The notes under the pieces were generated by a model. The model searched no databases. It saw nothing but the letters and a program-made list of their open reading frames with translations, and was not told the DNA's origin. A program made the position numbers and the translations under genes. Below are positions 8,798 to 17,381 of a stretch of 64,000 nucleotides of DNA, one piece after another (the first letter of the stretch is position 1; the number at the start of each line of letters is the position of its first letter). Source of the stretch: Oscillospiraceae bacterium (lineage in GTDB: Bacteria; Bacillota; Clostridia; Oscillospirales; JAAYXM01); NCBI GenBank assembly GCA_017435965.1, contig JAFSEA010000027.1, forward strand, positions 1 to 64,000. Reading direction: 5' to 3'.

Positions 8798-8835
8798 AAA
8801 GGGATTGCAGTAAGGCATTTTACTGCAATCCCTTT
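8798..8835. terminator. bidirectional hairpin terminator after RNase J
   Basis: A perfect 16-bp inverted repeat (8798-8813 with 8820-8835) with a 6-nt loop and A/T ends, placed between convergent stop codons. Confidence 0.75.
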
Positions 8836-8838
8836 GGA

Positions 8839-11754
8839 TTATTCTCCGTATATTACTCTTATTGTTCCGTCGGTATCTTTAAATACCAGATATCCCCGAA
8901 CTATCGTCTGCATATCTGCATTGTTCTCGTTTTTCTTTGCCGTGAACTGTCCGTGAGATACTGTATTTTTGACTTTTGCCTTATAATAACAGGAAGAAAC
9001 GGTATTGTATGTTTCAGTTCCGAATAAAATTCCCACTTCAAGTATTTCGCAGTCACCCGCATCGTACTCTATCATATATCCCCCATTCGCCGCATCATCA
9101 AGATATACTACAGGTATTTTCTCAACAATCTCTGCAGACGAAGTAATTTCCGTTTCATCCCACACATAGTAGGTATATGTATCGCCGTAACCCACAAGCT
9201 TTCCGTCACGATACCATGCTGTTGCTCCTTCAATTGTCTGTGTGATTTTATCGCCATACTTGAGACTGCTTATCGGGTTTCCGTTTACCGTTACACTTCC
9301 CGAAACCGAGACTCCGTCTTCTTCATAAAGTGCAACTGCATTTATGAGAGAGTTGATTTTTTCATTATCGTCAACACTCCATTTTTCAAAAGTATACCCG
9401 GTAAGTCCGTAATTTGTCGGTTTTTTTACATCTGCAAATGAGGTTTGTGGCAAAACTTCTTCAAATCCAAGATAATTCTTATTTCCGTCAAAGAACTTTA
9501 CGCCGACAACTTCATTCGCTTCCGTTTTTTCAAAAACAGCTACGAGGAAAGTATTCGTAAAGAAGCATTCCGAAAGCTCAGCATTGTCGCTTATAAATTT
9601 TCCGGAGGAATCCGTCCAGTAAGCAAAGCCATATCCTTCTTCGGGGATTGCACTTATGCTTATCCTCTTTCCAGCAGGTATGCTTTCAACCTCACCCTCG
9701 GTAATATCCGTTGAAACAAGCTTTCCTGCACTTTCATCATTCACCCATGCCGAGAAAGAAATATTTGAATTTATTTCCTCTCCGATTTCATCTGAAGTAA
9801 CATTGATTTCAAAGGTTTCGGTTGCCGCAACTTTACCGCCAGCAGTTGCTTTTACCGTGACAGTTGCGCTGCCTTTACCAACAGCAGAAAGCTCATATGC
9901 CGCGTTTCCGCCATATTTATACATAAGAAAGCTGTCCTCTGCAACCTTTAAATCGGTAACCTTTATGACATTTTCATCCGAGGATGTGATACTTATGGAA
10001 TTTGCCGCATCAAAACTTCTGTCTGCAGAATAACCGTTTAAATGTCTTCCCTTGAGCATTCCCGAGATTATGAGCGAGTCGCCCTTTTTAAGAGAGTCTG
10101 CGTTTGTTTCTGCACCGGTCGAATCATATACTTTACATTCTATCTCCGTGGTTTCGGGAATGGTATCAACAGGGGTGAAGGTAGTCGGTCCGACGACCAT
10201 AAATATACCGTTATTCTTATATGTTTCGCCATCATCATTCGGTACACCGGCAGACCTTGCGGCATATGTATACATTATCTCAACGCCATCCGAAATATCA
10301 GAAGCATCAATTTCCGCATATCCCACGTGAATCGGTTCTGTTGTTCCTTCGTTTGCACCATAGAGGTAGCTGTCATACATTCCGACGTATTTCCCCTCCA
10401 CATAAACGTATACCATACCACCGCGGTTATTCTTTGCCACATCGGGTGATACCGAAACTGCATATGTGCCCTGAGGAATCTTATCGGATTTTATTGTAAA
10501 CTGACCGATGGTTGCTCCTGTTTTCTCGGGATCATTTTCAACCCATGTAGTTGCATCACTTGAAGTAGTGCCGCCGCTTATATTTATATATTGAGTTCCA
10601 CCGCCGAAGCTTTGCGTTGTAGTTTTATCTGCAACAACCTCAAACCCCGCATCATCGTATGTCAATAATTCATTTGAACCTGAAGCCAACGGTTCTTCAG
10701 TACCGTTTGCGAAAGAATACTTCCTTGTTATATTTAAAGTAACTTCGCCTTTGACTGAAATCTTCTTTGTGTATACGACAGGTTCTGTCATACCGTCAAC
10801 CTTTGCCGTTACGGTAATCGTTGCAACCCCCACACCAACAGGTGTTAAGGTGTATTTGTTTACAACACCTTCATTATCTCTCATTGATGCGGAGTCTGTC
10901 TGATCTGTTACTTTTGAAACCTTAACAACATTTTCGTTATCGGAAGTTACTGTCATATAGTTTATATTTTCCGAAACAGAAGCGTCCGAGTTATAACCAT
11001 TGATTTCAAATTCTTTTTCGTCAATTATGAGTTTCGGAACAACGGTAACAGCCTCTGCATCTTCTTCAAATACTTCCGGAAGGTCTTCACAAACAATTTC
11101 GGCATTTGCAAAATCCGGTGCAGCTACTCTTGTAAAAGTGATTCCTGCAACGGAGAGATATGATGCAGAGCTCAAATTTCCTACCGCAGCCACACGAAGC
11201 TGAATATATACCTTTCCGCTATTTTCTGTGGGGTCAATATACACAGTATTGAGAGTTTTTGTTTTTGGCTGTGATGCACCGACATCATCATTATAATCTT
11301 CGTCAATACCATTGAATATACCTGCATATCTTCCGTTTACATATACGTATATCATCGTATTGCGCCAGAAGTGAGCTCCTGAAAAATCAACCTTATAATA
11401 TCCGGGGTCTGTTATTTCTTCCGTGGAAAGAGTAAGTTTACCTTCGACTGCAGTAGCCGAATTGAGCCAGTTGTTTTTCGCATTACCCAAATCCATATAA
11501 GCATTATAGCCATAATCGTAAATACGGGCAGTTTCATTATCGCTGTCTTCGTCTACAAAGTCGAAAATTGCCGTATAATTCCCGGCATTTTCAGCCAGCG
11601 TGCTTCCATGCATTGTATTTCCGTGCACAACCGTCTTTTTTGAAAACACGAGAGACACAGAATCTCCCTCTTCACTTGCAAAAGCTGTTGTTTTCGGCAA
11701 AAAAGTGAGCGAAAGGAAAATAACGAGCATCAAAGAAAAAAGCCTTTTTTTCAT
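8839..11754 (-). CDS. large secreted multi-domain protein with Ig-like (BIG2) repeats (971 aa)
   Basis: A Sec signal peptide is clear (basic MKKR, a hydrophobic run, TAFA cleavage near residue 26). The mature part holds two related modules (about 40-215 and 345-540). Each has a YVYVxGxYxGxxx strand pair (VYVNGRYAGIF and VYVEGKYVGMY) and resembles a carbohydrate-binding jelly-roll. Each is followed by a bacterial Ig-like group 2 domain (VGVGVATITVTAKVDG; VGKGSATVTVKATAGG). Then come InlB-like strands (GYTFEKWSVDD) and an unassigned C-terminus. No sortase motif, S-layer repeat or catalytic motif was seen, so it is probably released or loosely bound. Start chosen at the ATG with GGAGGT 8 nt upstream. 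Confidence 0.8.
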   Translation of the reverse strand: MKKRLFSLMLVIFLSLTFLPKTTAFASEEGDSVSLVFSKKTVVHGNTMHGSTLAENAGNYTAIFDFVDEDSDNETARIYDYGYNAYMDLGNAKNNWLNSATAVEGKLTLSTEEITDPGYYKVDFSGAHFWRNTMIYVYVNGRYAGIFNGIDEDYNDDVGASQPKTKTLNTVYIDPTENSGKVYIQLRVAAVGNLSSASYLSVAGITFTRVAAPDFANAEIVCEDLPEVFEEDAEAVTVVPKLIIDEKEFEINGYNSDASVSENINYMTVTSDNENVVKVSKVTDQTDSASMRDNEGVVNKYTLTPVGVGVATITVTAKVDGMTEPVVYTKKISVKGEVTLNITRKYSFANGTEEPLASGSNELLTYDDAGFEVVADKTTTQSFGGGTQYINISGGTTSSDATTWVENDPEKTGATIGQFTIKSDKIPQGTYAVSVSPDVAKNNRGGMVYVYVEGKYVGMYDSYLYGANEGTTEPIHVGYAEIDASDISDGVEIMYTYAARSAGVPNDDGETYKNNGIFMVVGPTTFTPVDTIPETTEIECKVYDSTGAETNADSLKKGDSLIISGMLKGRHLNGYSADRSFDAANSISITSSDENVIKVTDLKVAEDSFLMYKYGGNAAYELSAVGKGSATVTVKATAGGKVAATETFEINVTSDEIGEEINSNISFSAWVNDESAGKLVSTDITEGEVESIPAGKRISISAIPEEGYGFAYWTDSSGKFISDNAELSECFFTNTFLVAVFEKTEANEVVGVKFFDGNKNYLGFEEVLPQTSFADVKKPTNYGLTGYTFEKWSVDDNEKINSLINAVALYEEDGVSVSGSVTVNGNPISSLKYGDKITQTIEGATAWYRDGKLVGYGDTYTYYVWDETEITSSAEIVEKIPVVYLDDAANGGYMIEYDAGDCEILEVGILFGTETYNTVSSCYYKAKVKNTVSHGQFTAKKNENNADMQTIVRGYLVFKDTDGTIRVIYGE

Positions 11755-11786
11755 ATTACAACCTCCAAAACAAACTATTTTTGCTA

Positions 11787-11815
11787 ATTTTATCATACAC
11801 AACTTTCCGTTTCAA
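11787..11815 (-). promoter_or_regulatory. promoter of the large secreted protein gene
   Basis: On the minus strand: TTGAAA, 17-nt spacer, TAAAAT. It is divergent from the AraC-type regulator promoter about 60 nt away. Confidence 0.6.
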
Positions 11816-11875
11816 CGAATTATGCAAAACCCGATTTATTCAAATTAACTTTTTTCTCTCTCATTTGTTTTTGGT

Positions 11876-11904
11876 TTGACATCCGTGATAAAAAATGAGA
11901 TAAT
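11876..11904 (+). promoter_or_regulatory. promoter of the AraC-type regulator gene
   Basis: TTGACA, 17-nt spacer, GATAAT, followed by AAGGAGGTG and the start codon at 11932. Confidence 0.7.
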
Positions 11905-11931
11905 AAACAAAAAGCTTAAGGAGGTGCTGTT

Positions 11932-12792
11932 ATGCTGAATCTGCCGATAGATACTTTTTCCATAACTATGGGTATGCGCCCGGCATTCAAACCTGACAAT
12001 CAGGTGCTTGGCACACGGCGCAATCTTGATATTCTCCCACCCTCCGAGCTTGCAGTTCACGGTCATCCTTACTATGAAGCCACATATGTTATAGATTCCG
12101 ACAACTTCACAACTTATATAAACGATACTCCGCTTGTCATAAAAAAGAATCTTGTCTATTTCAAAGTACCCAACACACTTCACCCGGCAACAAACCGTCT
12201 TTCCGGATTTCAGCGTGGCATAAGCGTGCGTTTTAGAGTGAATAGTCCCGAATGGGCAATGAAACTCGGAAACCACCCGTTCTTTTTTGATTGTAATGAA
12301 GAAATGCGGAATATGTTTCTTGCTTTTGCCCCATATGCAAAAGAAGAACCGCTAAACAAGACGATTCTGAACACACAGGTTTCAGAGCTTCTTGATGCGA
12401 TTCTTTCTACTCCGGGAATTCAATACATAAATGGTGACTGCAATATGCAGGATGACAACTTCATCGGTCTTATCAGATATATGTATAACCACATAAGTGA
12501 AAGTATGACCCTTGCAGATCTTGCCGCAAAGGTACATCTGCATCCCACATATTTTTCCAGAAAATTCAAGGCAATATATAAGATAACGCCTATGAACTAT
12601 TTATACTCGGTAAAGCTTTTCCGTTCTCTCGATGAGCTTGCCTTCTCAAACAAGTCCATCTCTTCCATTGCCGAATCAATAGGCTTCGGTCATACTGCGG
12701 CATTCTGTTCCGCTTTCAAACGTGCATATGGCATTTCTCCCGGTGAATACCGTGAAGCAACAAAACGCAACGGTCATTTTGTGGTTGTATAA
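11932..12792 (+). CDS. AraC family transcriptional regulator (286 aa)
   Basis: A cytoplasmic transcription factor. The N-terminal half is a cupin-like ligand domain (HGHPYYEATYVID, VYFKVPNTLHPA, about 40-100). The C-terminal 100 residues carry the paired helix-turn-helix of AraC/XylS proteins (MTLADLAAKVHLHPTYFSRKFK and ISSIAESIGFGHTAAFCSAFKR, ending GISPGEYRE). It is divergently transcribed from the large secreted protein gene, so that gene is a natural candidate target along with sugar genes nearby; this is inference. Strong AAGGAGGTG ribosome site. Confidence 0.93.
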   Translation: MLNLPIDTFSITMGMRPAFKPDNQVLGTRRNLDILPPSELAVHGHPYYEATYVIDSDNFTTYINDTPLVIKKNLVYFKVPNTLHPATNRLSGFQRGISVRFRVNSPEWAMKLGNHPFFFDCNEEMRNMFLAFAPYAKEEPLNKTILNTQVSELLDAILSTPGIQYINGDCNMQDDNFIGLIRYMYNHISESMTLADLAAKVHLHPTYFSRKFKAIYKITPMNYLYSVKLFRSLDELAFSNKSISSIAESIGFGHTAAFCSAFKRAYGISPGEYREATKRNGHFVVV

Positions 12793-12823
12793 TAACTATT
12801 CATATGTTTTACAAAACTATTTA

Positions 12824-12862
12824 AAGCGGCTTTGTACAAATCAACTCTGTACAAAGCCGCTT
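12824..12862. terminator. bidirectional hairpin terminator
   Basis: A perfect 15-bp inverted repeat (12824-12838 with 12848-12862) followed by T-rich sequence, between convergent stops at 12792 and 12867. Confidence 0.78.
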
Positions 12863-12866
12863 CTTT

Positions 12867-14405
12867 CTATCTTTTCTGGGGAATCAGCACAAGTCTTCCT
12901 GCCTGAAGTTCTGTTTCATCGAAAATACCGTTTGCAAGCTTTATTTCTTCTTCTGTGGTGAAATGCTCTTTTGCAAGAGACCACACATCGCAGTCTGACA
13001 TAAGTCGTTTTACAACAACTCCCGGACGATCCTTCATCTCCATCGAATGTTCCGCATCAACAGATATTTCGGAGATTGAGACAACGCTTATCTGCTCTGT
13101 TTCCGTTATGTCGAAATCAGCAAAGAATCGCACATTAACCTCATTTCCTCCGCTGATTGAAAAGTTTTTTGTCCCTATGGTCACCATAGATTCATAATCT
13201 CTGCCACTTTTCAAAGCCAATGGACAAACAGCTGCCATACGCCGCATTGCCGAATATACGGAATCATCATCTGCCAGATACATAACCGTTACGATTGCAT
13301 CCGAAACAAGAACCTCCCCGTTTTCTTCACTTCGTCTCACGGGATTTCCTGCCTTTATCTCCAGATCAAGAAGGCGTTTTATATTCATACCTGTGCCAAT
13401 CACATCTGATACAGAAACCCTTTTTTCAAACTTTTCACAGAGTTTTATTTCTGCGTTTTTTTCTTTTTTCACCTCAATCGGATACTTTGTGCTGTAAACA
13501 TCATCTATCATTTCCTGCTCATCATTTGAAAACACAAACACCGAAGCTTCCGAGGTTGCATTTACCGTCATATATCTTGCCTTACCTGCCGCATCATACT
13601 GTGGCTCAAGCTCAAAACCGGCAACAGAAAGATCAATTTTCAAGCTATCCTCCGTGTTCATTCCCTCAACATCGATTATCTGGGAAAACGGAAGTTCATA
13701 GCTGCCACACTCAATCGTATCATCAGAAAGAGTGTATAAATAATTTATCCCTGCATTTCCCTTTATTATTGCCTTGTTTCCTATTACCTTTGTGTCTGTT
13801 ACCATAAGTGCAATGTCACTTGTGAGAAGCTCACACATATCCGATTCCGAAGATGTGAGTTCTATGTCATCACTTATTACGAAGGTCTTGTTTGCAATTC
13901 TGACAGGACGGTATGCTGACATTTTGCCGATTCTTGTGCATATACCGTAATCTGCCTTTTTCTTGACATCATTACAAAGGGATATTTCGCCATATTTATA
14001 GACGGAAATATGTATCTCCAGACTGACCTTCACGGAAATCTTTCTGGGATTTATTTCTCTCACATCTACACTTCTCACACAAACAGAGGCAACAACAGAA
14101 GAATCAGTTGACGTTCCCGGACAATCTGCAACATATGCAAATGGCACAGAAACATTCAACCTTCTTATATTTTTCTCACCTTCCGCAACGTATAATACCA
14201 CACCTTTTATGTTTCCGCTTATATCGACTTTACCTTCTCTTGCGTTCTTGTCCTTTAAAAATGCATTTACACTCCCCTTTATTATTCTTGCAACATCGGG
14301 GCTCTGATCGGATACAATTATCTCTGTGGTTTCCTCGTGGATTGACTTTCCGTCAAAAACCCTCTCATATCTTTCTTCTTTTCTCTTTTCAAGTTCCAGT
14401 TCCAT
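12867..14405 (-). CDS. SPOCS (DUF3794) domain protein with C-terminal LysM, spore-coat type (512 aa)
   Basis: Resembles the SipL/SPOCS group of spore-forming Firmicutes: several repeated beta-rich DUF3794 segments (for example KIIVSD-like starts and repeated VKVSLEIHISVYK, IIKGNAGINYLY and VSDAIVTVMYLADDD strands) and a C-terminal LysM-like domain (DVWSLAKEHFTTEEEIKLAN to GRLVLIPQKR). In C. difficile SipL links the coat to SpoIVA; the same role here is inference. The start at 14405 has AAGGAG about 8 nt upstream; a frame extension to 14579 would overlap the divergent promoter and was rejected. Confidence 0.85.
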   Translation of the reverse strand: MELELEKRKEERYERVFDGKSIHEETTEIIVSDQSPDVARIIKGSVNAFLKDKNAREGKVDISGNIKGVVLYVAEGEKNIRRLNVSVPFAYVADCPGTSTDSSVVASVCVRSVDVREINPRKISVKVSLEIHISVYKYGEISLCNDVKKKADYGICTRIGKMSAYRPVRIANKTFVISDDIELTSSESDMCELLTSDIALMVTDTKVIGNKAIIKGNAGINYLYTLSDDTIECGSYELPFSQIIDVEGMNTEDSLKIDLSVAGFELEPQYDAAGKARYMTVNATSEASVFVFSNDEQEMIDDVYSTKYPIEVKKEKNAEIKLCEKFEKRVSVSDVIGTGMNIKRLLDLEIKAGNPVRRSEENGEVLVSDAIVTVMYLADDDSVYSAMRRMAAVCPLALKSGRDYESMVTIGTKNFSISGGNEVNVRFFADFDITETEQISVVSISEISVDAEHSMEMKDRPGVVVKRLMSDCDVWSLAKEHFTTEEEIKLANGIFDETELQAGRLVLIPQKR

Positions 14406-14481
14406 TTTCACGCTCTCCTTTCTGCATTCTGTCTGTTCAAGTATATTCTTGAAATTCACACAATATTCCTTTATATTTTTC

Positions 14482-14509
14482 TTGACAGAAAGGCTGATTG
14501 TGTTATTAT
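14482..14509 (+). promoter_or_regulatory. promoter of the thiamine pyrophosphokinase gene
   Basis: TTGACA, 16-nt spacer, TATTAT, 29 nt before the start codon. Confidence 0.6.
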
Positions 14510-14538
14510 TTATGTATACATATAAAGGAGCTGTACTT

Positions 14539-15162
14539 ATGAAAAGATGCGTGATCATCGGTGGTGGAGAGATTAACAATGTTAGTGCAATAAAAGCCGT
14601 GCTCTCCGAAAAAGATTTTTATATATTCTGCGACAGCGGGCTTTATCATTCAGAAAAGCTCGGCATTTCTCCCGATTTGATTGTTGGTGACTTCGATTCT
14701 CACCAAAAGCCGCAAACAGATATTGAAACAATCGTGCTTCCGCGCGAAAAAGACGATACCGATACGGTTTTTGCTGTAAAAGAAGCAATAAAGCGCGGTT
14801 TTACCGATTTTCTCCTGCTCGGCGTTTGCGGAGGAAGACTTGACCATACTCTCGGAAATGTTTCAATCCTTCTTATGCTTCATAAACACGGGTTTGACGG
14901 AAAAATCGTTGATGACTTTTCCGAGATGGAAATAGCGGGCAAAGAGCCAAAATATATCGATGACTCATATTCATATTTTTCTCTCCTGAGCATTGATGGC
15001 ATTTGTCGGGGAGTGAATGAAAAAAACGCAAAATTTCCGCTTTCCAATGCCGAAATTACCTCGGAATATCAATATGGCATAAGTAACGAACCATTGCCCG
15101 GAAAAATTGCCGAAGTAAATGTTGAGGAAGGCCGCGGACTCCTTATTAAAATACGAAAATAA
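14539..15162 (+). CDS. thiamine pyrophosphokinase (207 aa)
   Basis: Transfers pyrophosphate from ATP to thiamine, giving thiamine diphosphate, in the cytoplasm. Signature motifs in order: VIIGGGEIN at the start, CDSGL, DLIVGDFDS, the DDTDTVFAVKEA metal/ATP motif and LLGVCGGRLDHTLGN. A C-terminal thiamine-binding beta domain follows (SLLSIDGICRGVN; NAEITSEYQYGISNE). Length is normal. The start is the ATG with AAAGGAG upstream; a longer frame reaching 14326 runs through the promoter. Monocistronic. It implies dependence on thiamine salvage or on a kinase route separate from ThiL; no other thiamine gene is nearby. Confidence 0.93.
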   Translation: MKRCVIIGGGEINNVSAIKAVLSEKDFYIFCDSGLYHSEKLGISPDLIVGDFDSHQKPQTDIETIVLPREKDDTDTVFAVKEAIKRGFTDFLLLGVCGGRLDHTLGNVSILLMLHKHGFDGKIVDDFSEMEIAGKEPKYIDDSYSYFSLLSIDGICRGVNEKNAKFPLSNAEITSEYQYGISNEPLPGKIAEVNVEEGRGLLIKIRK

Positions 15163-15177
15163 AGCTTACTCAGACTT

Positions 15178-15216
15178 AAAAAGAAGTGCACAGCAACAAA
15201 CTGCGCACTTCTTTTT
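15178..15216. terminator. bidirectional hairpin terminator
   Basis: A perfect 12-bp inverted repeat with A5/T5 ends (15178-15189 with 15205-15216), between convergent stops. Confidence 0.78.
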
Positions 15217-15220
15217 GATT

Positions 15221-16588
15221 TTAGAAGTTTTTGATGTAAATAACCTGTTCTGTACCGAGGGTGAATTTGGATGAGGACATATCCTCTTTTGTGAGATGAT
15301 GTTCTGCATCAATGAGATATACATTCCATCCATCGGGAAGGTTGGTTTCAATCTCCTGTGCAACCTTTTTGGGGTTTGAAATCATAATTGCACGTCTTAC
15401 GCCGTCTGTTGCGGCAACTGCATAGAGGTTTTCGCCTTCAATTTCGCACTTGACCTGATTTTTGAGATCGTGGTACATCTCACCGAAGGTATAGAAACCA
15501 TAGTATGTGGCAAGAGGCTTTGCATTAAGGGGATTGAAGAGACCTGCATAGCAGGAAACTGCGATTCTTGCATCATAATAGTTAAGCATATCAACATCCT
15601 TGTCCTGCATCATAAGAAGCATTGCCGCAGACTGGGATGATGCAAAGGAGGTTTCTCTCTTCTCCTGATACTGATAATCGTTTGCGCCGAATGCAAGGTT
15701 CCATTCATTGAGGTGGCTTTCCACATGACCGAAGCCAAGCTTTTTAAGCTCTTTTGAGAAAAAGTCTGCCGCAAAGCCTGTTTGTTCAAGAGTCATATAG
15801 CTATGCCATGTGAAGAAATCGATGGGCACATTGTTCTTTTTGAGATAATCGAAGAAACCATAGAAGAAGTCAATTCTATATGTTTCCTGTTCGCTATTAT
15901 ATCTCTTTCCCGGAAGCTTCGGTGTGTCGATACCATATTTTTCAGGATCACCAAAAAGACCGAAGAGACCGGAGCAAGCATAACCTCCGATTTTGATTTT
16001 ATCGCCGAAGCAGTTTTTGAGATGAGTTGCCGCAATACCATAAAACTCAAAATACTGCTCCATTGAACCTCTCCACATTCCGTTACCTGTTACGGGATGC
16101 GGAAGACCAACTTCAGGCTCATTCCAGATTTCCCAATATTCAATACCATATTCAAAGCCGTCTGCCCAGCCTTCGTTATAGTGGCGAATGATGTGCTCAC
16201 AGATTCTTGCCCACTTCGCAAAATCCTCGGGCGGATCTGTGCGATATACCTTTATTTCAAAGAAGTTTTCAATGGTTACACCGAGGCGATAGATGGGTGC
16301 ACAGCCATAATCATAAAGACCCTTGATGAGGATATCCGTGAAGGTAAAGTCATATTTTGTAGGGTCGTTTTCATCGGCAGAAAAGTCTCTGAAAATGTTT
16401 GGAACATCAACATAAAGATTGCCGCCAAACCAACCGCCCACATCGTGGAGACGTGAAAAAGGCATATGTGCCTCTTTGATATAATGGAAGTGGTGGCAGT
16501 TTGTTCCCGAAAGCGGCGGCTGACCGATGGCGTGCATCGGTTTAATCAGACCGACAACATTATTAAAATCAACATTTATCTTTGCCAT
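15221..16588 (-). CDS. GH39-like glycoside hydrolase (455 aa)
   Basis: A (beta/alpha)8 clan-A type glycosidase resembling family 39 beta-xylosidases. The likely acid/base glutamate is in EYWEIWNEPEVG and the nucleophile in ESHLNEWNLAFG; SRLHDVGGW near the start and FFTWHSY between them are further family-like elements. There is no signal peptide, so it acts on imported oligosaccharides. Substrate is not determinable. The ATG at 16588 is chosen with AAGGAG 11 nt upstream; an upstream GTG overlaps that site. Monocistronic with its own promoter. Confidence 0.82.
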   Translation of the reverse strand: MAKINVDFNNVVGLIKPMHAIGQPPLSGTNCHHFHYIKEAHMPFSRLHDVGGWFGGNLYVDVPNIFRDFSADENDPTKYDFTFTDILIKGLYDYGCAPIYRLGVTIENFFEIKVYRTDPPEDFAKWARICEHIIRHYNEGWADGFEYGIEYWEIWNEPEVGLPHPVTGNGMWRGSMEQYFEFYGIAATHLKNCFGDKIKIGGYACSGLFGLFGDPEKYGIDTPKLPGKRYNSEQETYRIDFFYGFFDYLKKNNVPIDFFTWHSYMTLEQTGFAADFFSKELKKLGFGHVESHLNEWNLAFGANDYQYQEKRETSFASSQSAAMLLMMQDKDVDMLNYYDARIAVSCYAGLFNPLNAKPLATYYGFYTFGEMYHDLKNQVKCEIEGENLYAVAATDGVRRAIMISNPKKVAQEIETNLPDGWNVYLIDAEHHLTKEDMSSSKFTLGTEQVIYIKNF

Positions 16589-16622
16589 AATCAAATACAC
16601 TCCTTTGTATTTCTTAAGTTTT

Positions 16623-16651
16623 ATTTTAAGCTATAAAGAAATACAAGTCAA
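16623..16651 (-). promoter_or_regulatory. promoter of the GH39-like gene
   Basis: On the minus strand: TTGACT, 17-nt spacer, TAAAAT, about 35 nt before the start codon. It lies between this gene and the preceding operon's last stop. Confidence 0.65.
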
Positions 16652-16683
16652 GAATTCAAAGTTGTAATAACGTACAAAAAACT

Positions 16684-17379
16684 TTATTTGAAAGCTTTGC
16701 AAATGCGATTTCTTTCAGAAAGAAGAATTGAAATCTTACCTATTTTATCTGCTGCTTCTTGTTTTGAATTTGCTTCAACCAAAGCGCGAAGATCAGCAAG
16801 TTCGCCCGTTAATCTCTGTTCAATCTCCTCTGTTGCTTCGCTTGATACCGGGTCGCTGTATCGGAAGTCCTCCGCAAGCTTTGTAAGGTCTTTCCTTAAT
16901 TCCTGATCCTTACAAATATCCACAACATAAGAGATATCGAGATTATAAAGCTTTACCTTCTTTGTGACTTCCCTTTCTTCTGCTTCTCTTTCTTCCACAA
17001 CAACTTTCACTGCACTTGTTGCGATAACTCCGATTGCCGCCGCACCGAGCACAACAACCGACAAGAGCACCGGAATCCAATATGGCAACTCAACAAATGC
17101 AGCAATGGCAGAGAGAATCACACAAATGATAATCTGGGCACAAGGATATACTATACCGATTTTTGCAATCGGAACGCCATAGAACTTACTTCTGAGAGTC
17201 TCCTCGCCGGAAAAGGCATATTTTATAATGCCAAAGCCTGCAGCCATTGAAACTACCACAAAAGCAAAGCTTATCCAGCTTGTTGGATTTTTAGGGAATG
17301 GGATGATGATAAACGCAAGTGCAAAAATAAAGAGAATTATTCCAAAAATCAAGGCTACGTTTGTATCATTCTTTTTCAT
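16684..17379 (-). CDS. multi-pass membrane protein of unknown function, last gene of the TIR/SPFH operon (231 aa)
   Basis: The first half has about four membrane segments (near 8-28, 34-52, 75-95 and 100-120). The second half is charged and helical (EEREAEEREVTKK, then repeated Glu/Leu-rich helices), likely cytoplasmic. I do not recognise a family. Its start codon is 2 nt after the stop of the SPFH gene, so the two are translationally coupled and probably work together. By analogy with the membrane partners of the B. subtilis SPFH protein YdjI, it may anchor the SPFH protein to the membrane; this is inference. Confidence 0.8.
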   Translation of the reverse strand: MKKNDTNVALIFGIILFIFALAFIIIPFPKNPTSWISFAFVVVSMAAGFGIIKYAFSGEETLRSKFYGVPIAKIGIVYPCAQIIICVILSAIAAFVELPYWIPVLLSVVVLGAAAIGVIATSAVKVVVEEREAEEREVTKKVKLYNLDISYVVDICKDQELRKDLTKLAEDFRYSDPVSSEATEEIEQRLTGELADLRALVEANSKQEAADKIGKISILLSERNRICKAFK

Positions 17380-17381
17380 AA

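Noticed and set aside
13295-13807. Plus-strand 170-aa frame antisense to the SPOCS gene
   Set aside because: Low-complexity, His/Leu/Pro-rich shadow of a real gene with no ribosome site.
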